Positions 37,140 to 46,473 of a stretch of 64,000 bases of DNA are shown in pieces (position 1 is the first letter of the stretch; each line of letters begins with the position of its first letter). Source of the DNA: Ilumatobacteraceae bacterium (lineage in GTDB: Bacteria > Actinomycetota > Acidimicrobiia > Acidimicrobiales > Ilumatobacteraceae). The notes under the pieces are model-generated. The model searched no databases and was not told the origin of the DNA. It was given only the letters and a program-made list of their open reading frames with translations. The translations under genes were made by a program, and so were the position numbers. The stretch lies in contig JALQUZ010000001.1 in assembly GCA_023263695.1 (NCBI GenBank), positions 51,040 to 115,039 on the forward strand. The letters run 5' to 3'.

Positions 37140-37877
37140 CTACCTGGATTTGGCGATAACCAGGAATTCAGGCAATTCGGTGCTGCATTCTGCAGAGGAA
37201 TACTGCCCTGGCTCAACACTGGAGATGCCCACCATGTCGAACCCTGCGAGGTTGAACACCAAACGTAATTCCCTTGGCGTATAGCAACCCGTCCACAAAT
37301 CAACGCTTTTTACTTCTCCTTGGTCATTGCGAATGTCTGTCGTTTCGTGGCTCACGCCACTACGGGCGTCAAAATCTGCGCCGTCATGATGTTTAACCGA
37401 AAAGTACGCATTGAAGGCCGACAGCACTATGACACCGCTGGGTTTCAAGCACTTTCGAATTCCAACCAAAATGTCGACATCTTGTCGATCGTCAACCATC
37501 AATCCAAAGGCGCCCTGACACAAGCAAATTGCGTAATCGAATTGTGAGTGAAGTGATGTCTCATACTGCAGTGAACGCGCATCTAGCCGCTCAAATTTCG
37601 CGCTAGTCAGTAACTCCTCCGAAGCATGACGACTCGCGATGTCGATGAAGTCCTTACTTACGTCGATTCCTCGAACGTGCATACCTCTGCGCGCAAGTTC
37701 TAGGCTGTGACGCCCTGGTCCGCAACCGACATCAATAAATGAACTTCCCATTGCTGCGCCAGTTACTTTAAGAATGAAGTCGACTTCCTGGACCGTTCCC
37801 TTGGTAAAGGAATACCTCAAATATGCGGTCTTCATGTGGCTGGCTAAATCTTCAAACCAGTGTTCGCGACCAGTCAT
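37140..37877 (-). CDS. Class-I SAM-dependent methyltransferase
   Basis: A 245-residue methyltransferase with SAM motif I in FIDVGCGPGRHSLELARRG (about residues 47-65), the acidic motif II in VRGIDVSKDF, and motif IV in FDYAICLCQGAFGL. The C-terminal half forms a beta-rich cap. The substrate is unknown; relatives methylate small molecules or lipids. It follows polA by 4 bp, suggesting cotranscription. Confidence 0.82.
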   Translation of the reverse strand: MTGREHWFEDLASHMKTAYLRYSFTKGTVQEVDFILKVTGAAMGSSFIDVGCGPGRHSLELARRGMHVRGIDVSKDFIDIASRHASEELLTSAKFERLDARSLQYETSLHSQFDYAICLCQGAFGLMVDDRQDVDILVGIRKCLKPSGVIVLSAFNAYFSVKHHDGADFDARSGVSHETTDIRNDQGEVKSVDLWTGCYTPRELRLVFNLAGFDMVGISSVEPGQYSSAECSTELPEFLVIAKSR

Positions 37878-37881
37878 GTCG

Positions 37882-40572
37882 TTACGCCTTAGCCGACGCC
37901 CAGCTATCCCCCCAAGCAGCGTTCACTTCCAGTGGAACTTTTAATGCTGCAGCATTCTTCATCTCGTGAAGCACGATCTCGTTCACTTTGTCACGCTCCG
38001 CTACTGGACATTCCACAATTACTTCGTCGTGCACTTGCAAGATGACCGCGCTCTGTAATTGCGCTTTTGCAATTGCCGCGTCAATACGAACGAGTGCAAT
38101 CTTGAAAATATCTGCAGCAAGTCCCTGAATTCCAGCGTTCATTGCTTGGCGCTCACCTGCTTGACGGATACGAAAGTTTGGATTATTCAGTTCTGGAATT
38201 TGTCGACGGCGACCAAACAGCGTTTCGGTGTATCCCTTCGCGCGGGCTTCCTGAATGGTGTCATCCATGTACTGCTTCACATTTGGGAATGCAGCGAAAT
38301 ATGCATCAAGAATTTCACTCGCTTCACCAACTCCAACGCCAAGCCGCTGACTCAGACCGAAAGCTTCCATTCCGTATGCAAGGCCGTACGAAATCATCTT
38401 CGCTTGTGAGCGCATGTCAGAAGTGACTTCCGAGGCATCAACACCGAATACCCGAGCCGCTGTAGCGCTGTGAATATCGATTCCGCGTGTAAACGCATCG
38501 ATAAGTCCAGGATCGTCAGCTAGGTGAGCAATGCAACGAAGTTCAATTTGGTTGTAGTCCGCAACCATGAGCACGCAACCTTCGCGCGGCACGAATGCAG
38601 TGCGGAATACCTTTCCTTCTTCGGACCGAATAGGAATGTTGTGGAGGTTAGGAGCGTCGCTACTTAACCTTCCTGTGCGAGCAACGGTTTGATTGAACGT
38701 TGCATGAATGCGACCGTCTGCTTGAACGGCATCAAGCAACCCTTGGCCGTAAGTTCCGCGCAGTTTTTCAAACTCTCTGTATTGCAACAGTTGATCAATA
38801 AATTCAGGCCACTGATCTCGAATTTTCTCCAGCGTCGCAGCATCTGTGCTGAAGCCAGTTTTGGTCTTCTTGCCTGGAGAGAGCTTCTTTTCCTCGTACA
38901 AGATCTGGCGAAGCTGCGTCGGTGAATTGAGATTGAAGGATTTTCCAGCCAATTCGTGCAGAACCACCGTCAATCGTTTCGTTTCTTGCACCAGATGCTC
39001 GTTAATTGAGGTCAACTGCTTCTTGTCTACCAGTACTCCTACGTGCTCCATCTTTGCCAGTACTCGAATAAGCGGAAGCTCTACGTCGTTGAACAATTCA
39101 CCAACACCCTGCGCCCCAATTTCTTTAGCAAGTGCAGGTATCACGCGCGCCACCGCTACAGCGATGTTTGATGCATCTGCTGAGCCATTGGAAACCTGGG
39201 CATCAAAACTCAACTGACCGTCGACAGCAGGGTTATCTACCCGCGCACTAATACGTTCATCGGTGTAACGAGCTAGGACTTCGTGCGCTTCCAACTTCGA
39301 TTGCGCCGGTTCAAGCAAGTAGGCGGCAATCGCTGTGTCAAAGCCAATCTTTGGAATGTCGACATTGCGATCCAAAAACCAACGCAACATTGGCTTTACA
39401 TGGTGACCCGAAATACAGGCAGTCTTAGAGAATCGGGTCAGCACGGCTTTATCTTCGGCAATGATCGCTGGAATCCACATAACTTCATTTTGAATTAGGT
39501 CAACCACTACGGCAATGCCATCAAGAGCACGTTGGTCTTCATTCAGCCAACCAGCAGCAAGAACAATGCCGTAATCGCCATCGGCAGTATCCAGCGCAGA
39601 AATCGCTTCGGCCGAATTCTTTGCAAACGTAGTCGCAACTTCGATAGCGGAAGAACTTTGATCAATCAGATGATCAATTGCCTGCTCGGGAACATCCGAA
39701 ATAAAACGCGAAAATGCGTCCTTGGTTCGGGCGAGCATCGATTTGAATTCCAACGTCTCGAACCATTTCTGCAACGCTGCAACGTTTGGTTTTGGCGCAG
39801 AATCCAACACGTTGATTCCGAGTGGTGCATCGCGCCTAAGGATCATGATTTTCGCATTTCGCGTTACTCGCTCACGACTTGCATGTAGCGATTCCTTCAA
39901 CTTCGGCGTTTGCGCATCTGCCGCATCAAATATTGAATCGAGTGATCCATATTGATTGATGAGCTTTGCAGCAGTTTTCTCTCCAACTCCGGGCACACCT
40001 TCCAAGTTGTCACTTGGATCGCCACGTAAAGCTGCATAATCGGGATATTGACTCGGAGTCACACCTGTGCGTTCAAAAATTCCTGCCTCGTCATACAAGG
40101 CGTAATCGCTGACACCTCGCTTGTTATACAGAACACGAATGAGTGGGTCTTTTACTAGTTGATAACTGTCTCGATCTCCCGTAACCACAATCAATTCCGC
40201 GCCTTGCTCTTCTGCCTTGGTCGCAATGGTTGCAATCAAATCGTCGCCTTCAAAGCCAGGCGCGTCGATGACAGGAATTCCGAACGACACCAGCAGTTCT
40301 TTGATGATGTCGAGCTGCTGATACAAAATGTCTGGCTGCTGCTCACGCTGCGCCTTGTATTCAGGCACAGCCTCATGTCTGAACGTCTTCTCTCGCCTAT
40401 CGAATACCACGATGACGCCGTCTGGTTTATGGTCCTTCACCAAAGTGTTCAACATGGTGCAGAAGCCGTACACCGAATTTGTTACTTGACCACTTGCCGT
40501 AGCCATGTCTGTTGGCAAGGCAAAGAAAGCGCGATAAGCCAACGAGTTGCCATCGAGCGCCATCAATTTCAT
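37882..40572 (-). CDS. polA: DNA polymerase I
   Basis: An 896-residue repair and Okazaki-fragment polymerase. The N-terminal 5'-3' exonuclease is intact (DGNSLAYRAFFALP, VTGDRDSYQL, GVPGVGEKTA). The middle 3'-5' exonuclease domain lacks the DxE metal motif, so proofreading is probably absent, as in many actinobacteria. The palm has VADYNQIELR (motif A), RSQAKMISYGLAYG (motif B) and QVHDEVIVE (motif C). I take ATG 40572 as start, since the longer TTG frame would overlap the response-regulator gene. Confidence 0.96.
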   Translation of the reverse strand: MKLMALDGNSLAYRAFFALPTDMATASGQVTNSVYGFCTMLNTLVKDHKPDGVIVVFDRREKTFRHEAVPEYKAQREQQPDILYQQLDIIKELLVSFGIPVIDAPGFEGDDLIATIATKAEEQGAELIVVTGDRDSYQLVKDPLIRVLYNKRGVSDYALYDEAGIFERTGVTPSQYPDYAALRGDPSDNLEGVPGVGEKTAAKLINQYGSLDSIFDAADAQTPKLKESLHASRERVTRNAKIMILRRDAPLGINVLDSAPKPNVAALQKWFETLEFKSMLARTKDAFSRFISDVPEQAIDHLIDQSSSAIEVATTFAKNSAEAISALDTADGDYGIVLAAGWLNEDQRALDGIAVVVDLIQNEVMWIPAIIAEDKAVLTRFSKTACISGHHVKPMLRWFLDRNVDIPKIGFDTAIAAYLLEPAQSKLEAHEVLARYTDERISARVDNPAVDGQLSFDAQVSNGSADASNIAVAVARVIPALAKEIGAQGVGELFNDVELPLIRVLAKMEHVGVLVDKKQLTSINEHLVQETKRLTVVLHELAGKSFNLNSPTQLRQILYEEKKLSPGKKTKTGFSTDAATLEKIRDQWPEFIDQLLQYREFEKLRGTYGQGLLDAVQADGRIHATFNQTVARTGRLSSDAPNLHNIPIRSEEGKVFRTAFVPREGCVLMVADYNQIELRCIAHLADDPGLIDAFTRGIDIHSATAARVFGVDASEVTSDMRSQAKMISYGLAYGMEAFGLSQRLGVGVGEASEILDAYFAAFPNVKQYMDDTIQEARAKGYTETLFGRRRQIPELNNPNFRIRQAGERQAMNAGIQGLAADIFKIALVRIDAAIAKAQLQSAVILQVHDEVIVECPVAERDKVNEIVLHEMKNAAALKVPLEVNAAWGDSWASAKA

Positions 40573-40585
40573 AGCGTTATGAATA

Positions 40586-41173
40586 TCACGAATTGGGTGT
40601 GAGGTCGCCGTCAATCACTCGTTGAGCGACGTCTTTCATTCTGGAGCGTGTTGACATGGCTCCTTTTTGAATGAAATCAAAGGCTGCCTGCTCAGTCATA
40701 GAAAACGAATCGATCAGTATTCCTTTAGCGCGGTCCAGCACTTTGCGAAGTTGCAGTTGCTCATCAAGTGCATCGCGTTCACCACTGAGCAACTTCATTT
40801 CGGTAAATCGTCCGATTGCTAGTTCGATGGCAGGAACCAAATCTGTTTTCTGAAACGGCTTGACCAAGTAGGCCAACGCTCCAGCATCGCGTGCTTGCTC
40901 GATCACTTCCCGCTGGCTAAATGCTGTCAGCATCACTACTGGACAAATTTTTTCATCAGAAACCACACGAGCAGCAGCAAGACCATCTAGGCCAGGCATT
41001 TTGATGTCAAAAATTGCGACATCCGGTTTGTGTTCACGAACTAACTCAATTGCTGTGTCTCCACGTCCCGCGTCTGCAACTACCAGGTAGCCCTCTTCTT
41101 GCAACGTTTCTACAAGATCTAAACGAATGATGGCTTCATCTTCAGCGACGACAATTCGAATTGGCTTAGTCAT
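40586..41173 (-). CDS. pdtaR: ANTAR-domain response regulator (PdtaR type)
   Basis: A 195-residue two-domain protein: a receiver domain with acidic pocket EDE (residues 11-13), phospho-acceptor Asp56 in IFDIKMPG and Lys in VKPF, then an ANTAR RNA-binding helix bundle (KVLDRAKGILID onward). ANTAR regulators bind paired hexaloops in mRNA leaders to block termination. Its partner kinase is not in the window. AGGAG precedes the ATG, which overlaps the upstream stop as TAATG. Confidence 0.93.
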   Translation of the reverse strand: MTKPIRIVVAEDEAIIRLDLVETLQEEGYLVVADAGRGDTAIELVREHKPDVAIFDIKMPGLDGLAAARVVSDEKICPVVMLTAFSQREVIEQARDAGALAYLVKPFQKTDLVPAIELAIGRFTEMKLLSGERDALDEQLQLRKVLDRAKGILIDSFSMTEQAAFDFIQKGAMSTRSRMKDVAQRVIDGDLTPNS

Positions 41174-41499
41174 TACCTGTCTCCTAATTTGTCTAACAGG
41201 TCATCTTGACTTTGCTTCTGTGCAGCTATTGCTTGTACAAGATGTTGTCGCTGCTCCCGCAAGGCCTCTACATGTTTTTGCGCATCTCGATATTCGTGCA
41301 GAGCAAGGGGCGTTTCCGAAACCAGGCTGCGCATTTCCTTTTCGCTTGCATCATCACTCAACGCATCAAGTTGCTCGTCGAGCAGAGACAATTCAATTTG
41401 AAGTTGCTTCAAGTTCTCAGAATTTCGGCGAAGCCGTTTTTCAATGAGCCTGTGGGCAACTCCGCGAATGTTCACATCAGCGAGTGTAGGAGTGTCCAT
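41173..41499 (-). CDS. Small coiled-coil protein of unknown function, adjoining tRNA-Leu
   Basis: I do not recognise this 108-residue protein. After a short N-terminus it is almost entirely charged heptad-like helix (about residues 20-105, rich in Leu, Gln, Glu and Arg), predicted as a coiled coil or helical hairpin, without membrane segments. It is translationally coupled to pdtaR. Its ATG is only two bases after the CCA of tRNA-Leu(CAA), leaving no room for a ribosome-binding site. The ORF open to 41529 overlaps the tRNA and is discarded. Confidence 0.7.
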   Translation of the reverse strand: MDTPTLADVNIRGVAHRLIEKRLRRNSENLKQLQIELSLLDEQLDALSDDASEKEMRSLVSETPLALHEYRDAQKHVEALREQRQHLVQAIAAQKQSQDDLLDKLGDR

Positions 41500-41501
41500 G
41501 T

Positions 41502-41587
41502 TGGTGCCCGAGGTGGGAGTTGAACCCACACACCCTTTCGAATAACGGATTTTGAGTCCGTCGCGTCTGCCATTCCGCCACTCGGGC
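41502..41587 (-). tRNA. tRNA-Leu (anticodon CAA)
   Basis: The minus strand gives an 86-nt class-II tRNA with encoded CCA: acceptor GCCCGAG pairs perfectly with CTCGGGC, the anticodon stem ACGGA/TCCGT holds loop CTCAAAA (anticodon CAA), a long variable arm follows, and the T arm has GGTTCAACTCC. It reads UUG codons. It is immediately followed by the coiled-coil gene. Confidence 0.96.
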
Positions 41588-41645
41588 TTGAGTGAAGTGG
41601 GAAACAGCGTACCGACCCTTCGGAAGTTCTACGCTTGTCCCCGAC

Positions 41646-42833
41646 ATGCTTGCGTTCACCTTTCCAGGTCAGGGTTCACAGCGCCCTGGTATGGGCCAAC
41701 CCTGGGTTGGCCATGACAGTTGGGAGCTCGTTACTGAGGCATCCGATATTTCTCGCCGTGACGTGGGTCGCCTGCTGTTGAACGCCGATGCAGAGGAATT
41801 GAAGGACACCCGTAACGCGCAACTCACCACGTTTGTTTCTTCGCTTATGGTGCTCGATGCCGTAGAGCGACTGGGAATCGAACCGAGCCTGTGTGCAGGA
41901 CACAGCCTTGGCGAGTACACGGCACTTGCAGCAACGGGAGCACTTGGTTTTGACGAAGGCATCCGTTTAGTCGTAGCCCGAGCAAACGCGATGCACGATG
42001 CAGGTATTGAATCGCCGGGAACGATGGCTGCGGTTCTTGGACTCGATGATGACGAAGTTGAAACAGCATGTCGTCTTGCAGACAGCGATGTGTGGGTTGC
42101 CAATTTCAATGCCCCTGGTCAGATTGTTATTGCCGGATCGGCTGAAGGTGTCGCTAAAGCCAGCGAGCAGGCGAAAACCCTAGGAGCAAAACGTGTGATG
42201 GCGCTTCCGGTTTCGGGTGCATTTCACACGCCGTACATGACGAGTGCCCGTGAGCGTCTACGAGAAGCAATTGCATTGGCTAAGCCACGCAGCATCGACG
42301 TTCCCGTTGTAAGCAACGTTGATGCCCGTGCCCATGACAATGGCGAGGAGTGGTCAACTCTGTTGTCCGCCCAACTTTCATCTCCAGTGCGCTGGAAGCA
42401 TTGTCTGCTCACCATGGCCGAGGCAGGCGTAGTTGGTTTCATCGAACTTGGACCAGGTGGCGTGCTCACCGGTATGGCAAAGCGAACGATTGATGGATCA
42501 AAATCAATCAGCGTTGCGACTCCAGACGATCTTGACAAATTGATCGAATGGATCGATGCCCTTCAACCAACTGCAACTCTTCCACCCGGATCTGTTCACG
42601 AAGGCGAACATCTCTTTGCCGTCGAACGCATGGTGGTTTCACCAGTTGCTGGACTCTTTCAGAAAGACCAAACCATTGCGAACAAGACGCATATTGAAGT
42701 TGGCCAAACCATTGGTCACGTCGGCGAGTCAGAGGTACGTTCACCATTCGCAGGAATGTTGCAAAACTTCATCGCAGTAGATGGCGAACGGGTCACCGCA
42801 CACCAGCCAATCGCCTGGTTGCGGACTCACTAA
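41646..42833 (+). CDS. fabD: Malonyl-CoA:ACP transacylase fused to a biotinyl/lipoyl-like domain
   Basis: Residues 1-305 are FabD, which moves malonyl from CoA to acyl carrier protein: FPGQGSQRPGM, catalytic Ser87 in GHSLGEY and His194 in GAFHTPYM. After a linker, residues 328-395 look like a biotinyl/lipoyl 'hammerhead' domain, with two half-repeats (VVSPVAG at 330 and VRSPFAG at 364). The turn that normally holds the modified lysine reads VGESEV, so it probably carries no cofactor. ATG 41646 matches the family start; an upstream frame reaches to the tRNA edge. It begins the fab operon. Confidence 0.92.
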   Translation: MLAFTFPGQGSQRPGMGQPWVGHDSWELVTEASDISRRDVGRLLLNADAEELKDTRNAQLTTFVSSLMVLDAVERLGIEPSLCAGHSLGEYTALAATGALGFDEGIRLVVARANAMHDAGIESPGTMAAVLGLDDDEVETACRLADSDVWVANFNAPGQIVIAGSAEGVAKASEQAKTLGAKRVMALPVSGAFHTPYMTSARERLREAIALAKPRSIDVPVVSNVDARAHDNGEEWSTLLSAQLSSPVRWKHCLLTMAEAGVVGFIELGPGGVLTGMAKRTIDGSKSISVATPDDLDKLIEWIDALQPTATLPPGSVHEGEHLFAVERMVVSPVAGLFQKDQTIANKTHIEVGQTIGHVGESEVRSPFAGMLQNFIAVDGERVTAHQPIAWLRTH

Positions 42834-42844
42834 GGTTCTTTCGC

Positions 42845-43822
42845 ATGCCAACAATTCCTGCTCACGCCATTGGCGGTGTTATCACGGGTTGGGGTACTGC
42901 GCTCCCATCAAAAGTGGTGACCAATGAAGACCTGTCCAAAACCATGGACACTTCAGATGAGTGGATTCGCGAACGTACCGGCATCCATCGTCGACACATT
43001 GGCGGAACTACCGCTGAACTTTCCGTAGAAAGCGGACGAATCGCACTGGAAATGGCGGAAGTTTCTGCTGAACAGATTGATGCCTTGGTGCTGTCCACCA
43101 CAACACCCGACCGTCAGGTTCCAGCAACTTCTGCAACTGTGCAACATTCGCTTGGTTTAACATGTGGCGCCTTCGATATCAACGCAGCTTGTTCGGGTTT
43201 CGTATATGGACTTGTCGTTGCACACGGGCTTATCGCAATGGGATCCAAAAAGGTTTTGCTTATTGGCACCGACACGTTGTCACGAATTACAGACTGGACC
43301 GATCGCAATACCGCAATTTTGTTCGCAGACGGTTCCGGCGCAGCTGTTATTGAAGCAACAAGTGGACCAAGCCAATTGCTCGGTTGGGATTTAGACGCAG
43401 ATGGATCTGCTGAAGATTTGTTGTACGCCGAAATCGGCGGCAACATTCACATGGATGGCAAGGAAGTGTTTCGACGCGCAGTACGCATCATGGTGGATTC
43501 AGCACAAAAGTCCATGCACATTGCGGGAGTGACTGCTGACGACATTGCACTGATTGTTCCCCACCAAGCCAATACGCGCATCATTAGTGCGGCCTGCGAC
43601 AGGCTTGGCATTCCAATGGATCGCACGAGCACGGTTTTGCATGAAACAGGAAACACTTCTTCTGCAAGCATCCCTCTTGCATTATTCGATGCTGCAAACG
43701 GTGGTTCATTGAGCGGGCGAAACTTACGCGAAGGCGATTTGGTGTTGGTTGTGGGCTTCGGTGCAGGAATGACAGCGGCAAGTGCTGTGTTGCGCTGGAA
43801 CGGAAAGGGACTTCGAATATGA
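42845..43822 (+). CDS. fabH: 3-oxoacyl-ACP synthase III
   Basis: A 325-residue condensing enzyme that starts fatty-acid synthesis by joining an acyl-CoA primer to malonyl-ACP. The Cys-His-Asn triad is visible: Cys116 in NAACSGF, His in PHQAN (about 245) and Asn in GNTSSAS (about 275). It starts 11 bp after fabD and overlaps fabG by 4 nt. Confidence 0.96.
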   Translation: MPTIPAHAIGGVITGWGTALPSKVVTNEDLSKTMDTSDEWIRERTGIHRRHIGGTTAELSVESGRIALEMAEVSAEQIDALVLSTTTPDRQVPATSATVQHSLGLTCGAFDINAACSGFVYGLVVAHGLIAMGSKKVLLIGTDTLSRITDWTDRNTAILFADGSGAAVIEATSGPSQLLGWDLDADGSAEDLLYAEIGGNIHMDGKEVFRRAVRIMVDSAQKSMHIAGVTADDIALIVPHQANTRIISAACDRLGIPMDRTSTVLHETGNTSSASIPLALFDAANGGSLSGRNLREGDLVLVVGFGAGMTAASAVLRWNGKGLRI

Positions 43823-44541
43823 GCAACACCTCTGCGTCACCACGTGTGGTGTTAGTAACCGGCGGATCACGAGGTATCGGACTCGCTTGTGCACGACATT
43901 TCGCCACACTTGGAGATCATGTTGCAGTCACCTACAACTCTTCGCCACCACCAGATGATTTCTTTGCTGTGCAATGCGACGTCACGAAAAACGACGACGT
44001 CGATAACGCATTCAAGGCCATTGAAGAGAAATTCGGACCGGTTCAAGTGCTCGTATCAAACGCTGGCATTACGCGAGACGGACTACTTCTACGCATGGGC
44101 GAAGATGACTTCGCATCCGTGATTGATGCAAACCTCACCGCTGCCTATCGAGTGTGCAAACGCGCAACCCAGGGAATGCTTCGTGCACGTTCGGGTCGCA
44201 TCATCTTGATGTCGAGTGTTGTTGCTTTGCTTGGTTCGGCAGGTCAGGCAAACTACTCAGCAAGCAAGGCAGGATTAGTTGGCCTTGCGCGTTCGCTGGC
44301 ACGTGAATTGGGATCTCGCTCAATCACCGTCAATGTGGTTGCACCTGGGCCGATCGATACCGACATGACAGCGGCACTTGGCGAAAAACGTCTTGAAGAA
44401 CTTGCATCTGCCGTTCCACTTGGACGCACGGGAACCGTGGACGAAATCGCAGGAGTGGTGACATTTCTTGCAAGTCCAGCAGCCGCATACATCACCGGCG
44501 CTGTGATCCCTGTTGATGGCGGTCTCGGCATGGGCCATTAA
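43819..44541 (+). CDS. fabG: 3-oxoacyl-ACP reductase
   Basis: A 240-residue short-chain dehydrogenase that reduces 3-oxoacyl-ACP with NADPH. The cofactor motif TGGSRGIG (about residues 14-21), NAG near 87, catalytic Ser-Tyr-Lys (MSSV, YSASK) and the FabG-type VAPGPIDTDM are present. Its start overlaps the fabH stop (ATGA). Confidence 0.94.
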   Translation: MSNTSASPRVVLVTGGSRGIGLACARHFATLGDHVAVTYNSSPPPDDFFAVQCDVTKNDDVDNAFKAIEEKFGPVQVLVSNAGITRDGLLLRMGEDDFASVIDANLTAAYRVCKRATQGMLRARSGRIILMSSVVALLGSAGQANYSASKAGLVGLARSLARELGSRSITVNVVAPGPIDTDMTAALGEKRLEELASAVPLGRTGTVDEIAGVVTFLASPAAAYITGAVIPVDGGLGMGH

Positions 44542-44600
44542 GCCCTTTCCCATTGTCCGCGTAGTACTCTGTTTGCGCAACGAAAACCAAGGAGAAAATC

Positions 44601-44840
44601 ATGAGCCAGGAATTGTTTGTACGTTTCACTAAGTGTGCAGTAGACGTGTTGTCAGTTGACGCTTCGAAGATCACTCCAGAAGCAAGTTTCGGCGATGATC
44701 TTGATGCAGACAGCCTCGACCTCGTCGAATTGGTCATGGCACTCGAAGAAGAATTCGGTATTGAAGTACCAGAGTCCGATCTTGAAGGCGTCGACACGGT
44801 CGGCAAAGCCTTCGCGCTCGTCACGTCAAAAGTCAAGTAA
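44601..44840 (+). CDS. acpP: Acyl carrier protein
   Basis: A 79-residue acidic four-helix protein with the phosphopantetheine site DADSLD (Ser38). It shuttles acyl intermediates among the Fab enzymes. It has its own 59-bp leader with a good SD (AGGAG 6 nt before the ATG) and a TACTCT hexamer at 44565-44570, so a promoter dedicated to this highly expressed protein is plausible. Confidence 0.96.
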   Translation: MSQELFVRFTKCAVDVLSVDASKITPEASFGDDLDADSLDLVELVMALEEEFGIEVPESDLEGVDTVGKAFALVTSKVK

Positions 44841-44861
44841 GCCCCGGCAGCCTCGCAACGC

Positions 44862-46046
44862 ATGCAAGGAGCTGGCCATCGCATAGCTATCACCGGTTTT
44901 GGAGTGGTTGCACCCTGCGGCATTGGCAAAGAAGCCTTTTGGGCAGGATTACTTGGTCCAGGTTTTACTGGCGCTAAATCGATTGAGATTGAAAACTGGG
45001 ATCCGCTTCCCTATTTCGACAATCCAAAGGATGCACGTAGGTCGGACCGTTGCGAACAATTTGCGTTAGCAGCAGCAGGTGAAGCACTCGCCCAATCTGG
45101 TGAATTGCCTTACGACCACGCTCGTATCGGGACAATCTTCGGAACGGGTATTGGCGGTCTGCGCACACTCGAAGAGAACGTGATCACACGAGTGGAAAAG
45201 GGCGAGCGTCGCGTTTCTCCATTCCTTGTTCCCATGATGATGTCTAATGCGTCAGGGGCCGCAATATCCATGCGTTATGGATTCCAAGGGCCAGCAGAAA
45301 CCATTTGCACCGCATGTGCTGCAGCCACTCATGCAATTGGCAACGCCGCTCGCCTCGTTGCTTGGGGCCGTTGTGACGCAGTAGTTACAGGCGGCGCCGA
45401 AAGCGCTGCGACCATTACGGCACTTGCTGGTTTCAGCAATATGACTGCCCTGTCCAGCACACTGGTAAGCAAGCCTTTCGATGCAACGCGCGATGGTTTC
45501 ATCATGGGCGAAGGTTCCGCCGTGTTCGTGCTCGAGCGTATGGACTTGGCTATCGCTCGTGGCGCGACCATCATCGCCGAAATCGTAGGAGCCGCTAGCA
45601 ATGCTGACGCTCACCACATCACTGCTCCTTCGCCTGGCGGCGTAGGAGCTTCTCGTTGCATGCAATTGGCTCTTGAAGACGCTGGCCTACAACCAAGCGA
45701 TATCAAACAGATCAACGCCCATGGCACGAGCACTCCACTAAACGACGCGGCCGAAGCCCAAGCCATTGAATCGGTATTTGGCAAAGGCACTGTTCCGGTC
45801 GTGTCAATCAAAGGTGTAACTGGTCACCCGTTAGGCGCAGCAGGTGCTCTTGAAGCTGCAGCTGTGCTGCTCAGCATGGAAAAGAGGTTGATTCCACCAA
45901 CTGCTGGAACTCAATCAATCAGCGAAGACATGAATATCGATGTCGTCACCGGTTCGGCACGTCCTTGGGAACCAGGCCCAACCATTTCGAACAACTTCGG
46001 TTTCGGTGGCCATAACGGCTCCGTGATTATTTCGCCTTACAAATAA
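44862..46046 (+). CDS. fabF: 3-oxoacyl-ACP synthase II
   Basis: A 394-residue elongating condensing enzyme. Catalytic Cys152 in TACAAATHA and two His residues (in NAHGTSTPLND and GVTGHPLGA) form the KAS II Cys-His-His site; the C-terminal FGFGGHN is typical. It extends acyl-ACP with malonyl-ACP. It follows acpP by 21 bp and ends one base before the convergent fabZ gene. Confidence 0.95.
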   Translation: MQGAGHRIAITGFGVVAPCGIGKEAFWAGLLGPGFTGAKSIEIENWDPLPYFDNPKDARRSDRCEQFALAAAGEALAQSGELPYDHARIGTIFGTGIGGLRTLEENVITRVEKGERRVSPFLVPMMMSNASGAAISMRYGFQGPAETICTACAAATHAIGNAARLVAWGRCDAVVTGGAESAATITALAGFSNMTALSSTLVSKPFDATRDGFIMGEGSAVFVLERMDLAIARGATIIAEIVGAASNADAHHITAPSPGGVGASRCMQLALEDAGLQPSDIKQINAHGTSTPLNDAAEAQAIESVFGKGTVPVVSIKGVTGHPLGAAGALEAAAVLLSMEKRLIPPTAGTQSISEDMNIDVVTGSARPWEPGPTISNNFGFGGHNGSVIISPYK

Positions 46047-46047
46047 A

Positions 46048-46473
46048 TCACGCGTCAACAACGACGAATAACAATTCGCATTCGCATGCGATCTCGCCAT
46101 TTACTTTTGCAACTCCCGTGCCCTTGCCAGCACGTGCCGACATCCGACCGATAGTGGCTGAAATCTCAAGAGTGTCGCCCGGCAATACCTGTCGCCTGAA
46201 CCGTGCTGCATCGAGCCCACCAAACAGCGGAAGTTTGCCTACAAATTTCGGGTCACTCACAATTGCGAGTGCTCCAGTTTGGGCAATGGCCTCACACATG
46301 AGAACTCCAGGAAGCGTTGGTCGACCAGGAAAGTGTCCTACAAAGAACCATTCCTTGCCTGTCAGCTTCCAAATAGTTGACGCCGAAATTCCGGGAGTTA
46401 ATTCCGTGATTTCATCAACAAAAATGAACGGGTCGCGATGAGCAATTAAGTCTGACGGCTTCGGAAACGTCAT
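46048..46473 (-). CDS. fabZ: 3-hydroxyacyl-ACP dehydratase, FabZ-like
   Basis: A 141-residue hot-dog fold protein with the FabZ active site: His47 in GHFPGRPTLPGVLMCEA and Glu61 in the same helix. It would dehydrate 3-hydroxyacyl-ACP in fatty-acid synthesis. It lies convergent to the fab operon, at the end of the trp-bcp transcription unit, and its start overlaps the bcp stop. Other hot-dog dehydratases are possible, but neighbours and motif fit FabZ. Confidence 0.88.
   Translation of the reverse strand: MTFPKPSDLIAHRDPFIFVDEITELTPGISASTIWKLTGKEWFFVGHFPGRPTLPGVLMCEAIAQTGALAIVSDPKFVGKLPLFGGLDAARFRRQVLPGDTLEISATIGRMSARAGKGTGVAKVNGEIACECELLFVVVDA

Noticed and set aside
37882-40572. PolA proofreading loss as a novelty
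   Set aside because: A degenerate 3'-5' exonuclease domain is common among actinobacterial DNA polymerase I proteins.
18262-41587. Two tRNA-Leu genes as a duplicated repeat
   Set aside because: Their acceptor, anticodon and variable arms differ (GAG and CAA), so they are separate isoacceptors.
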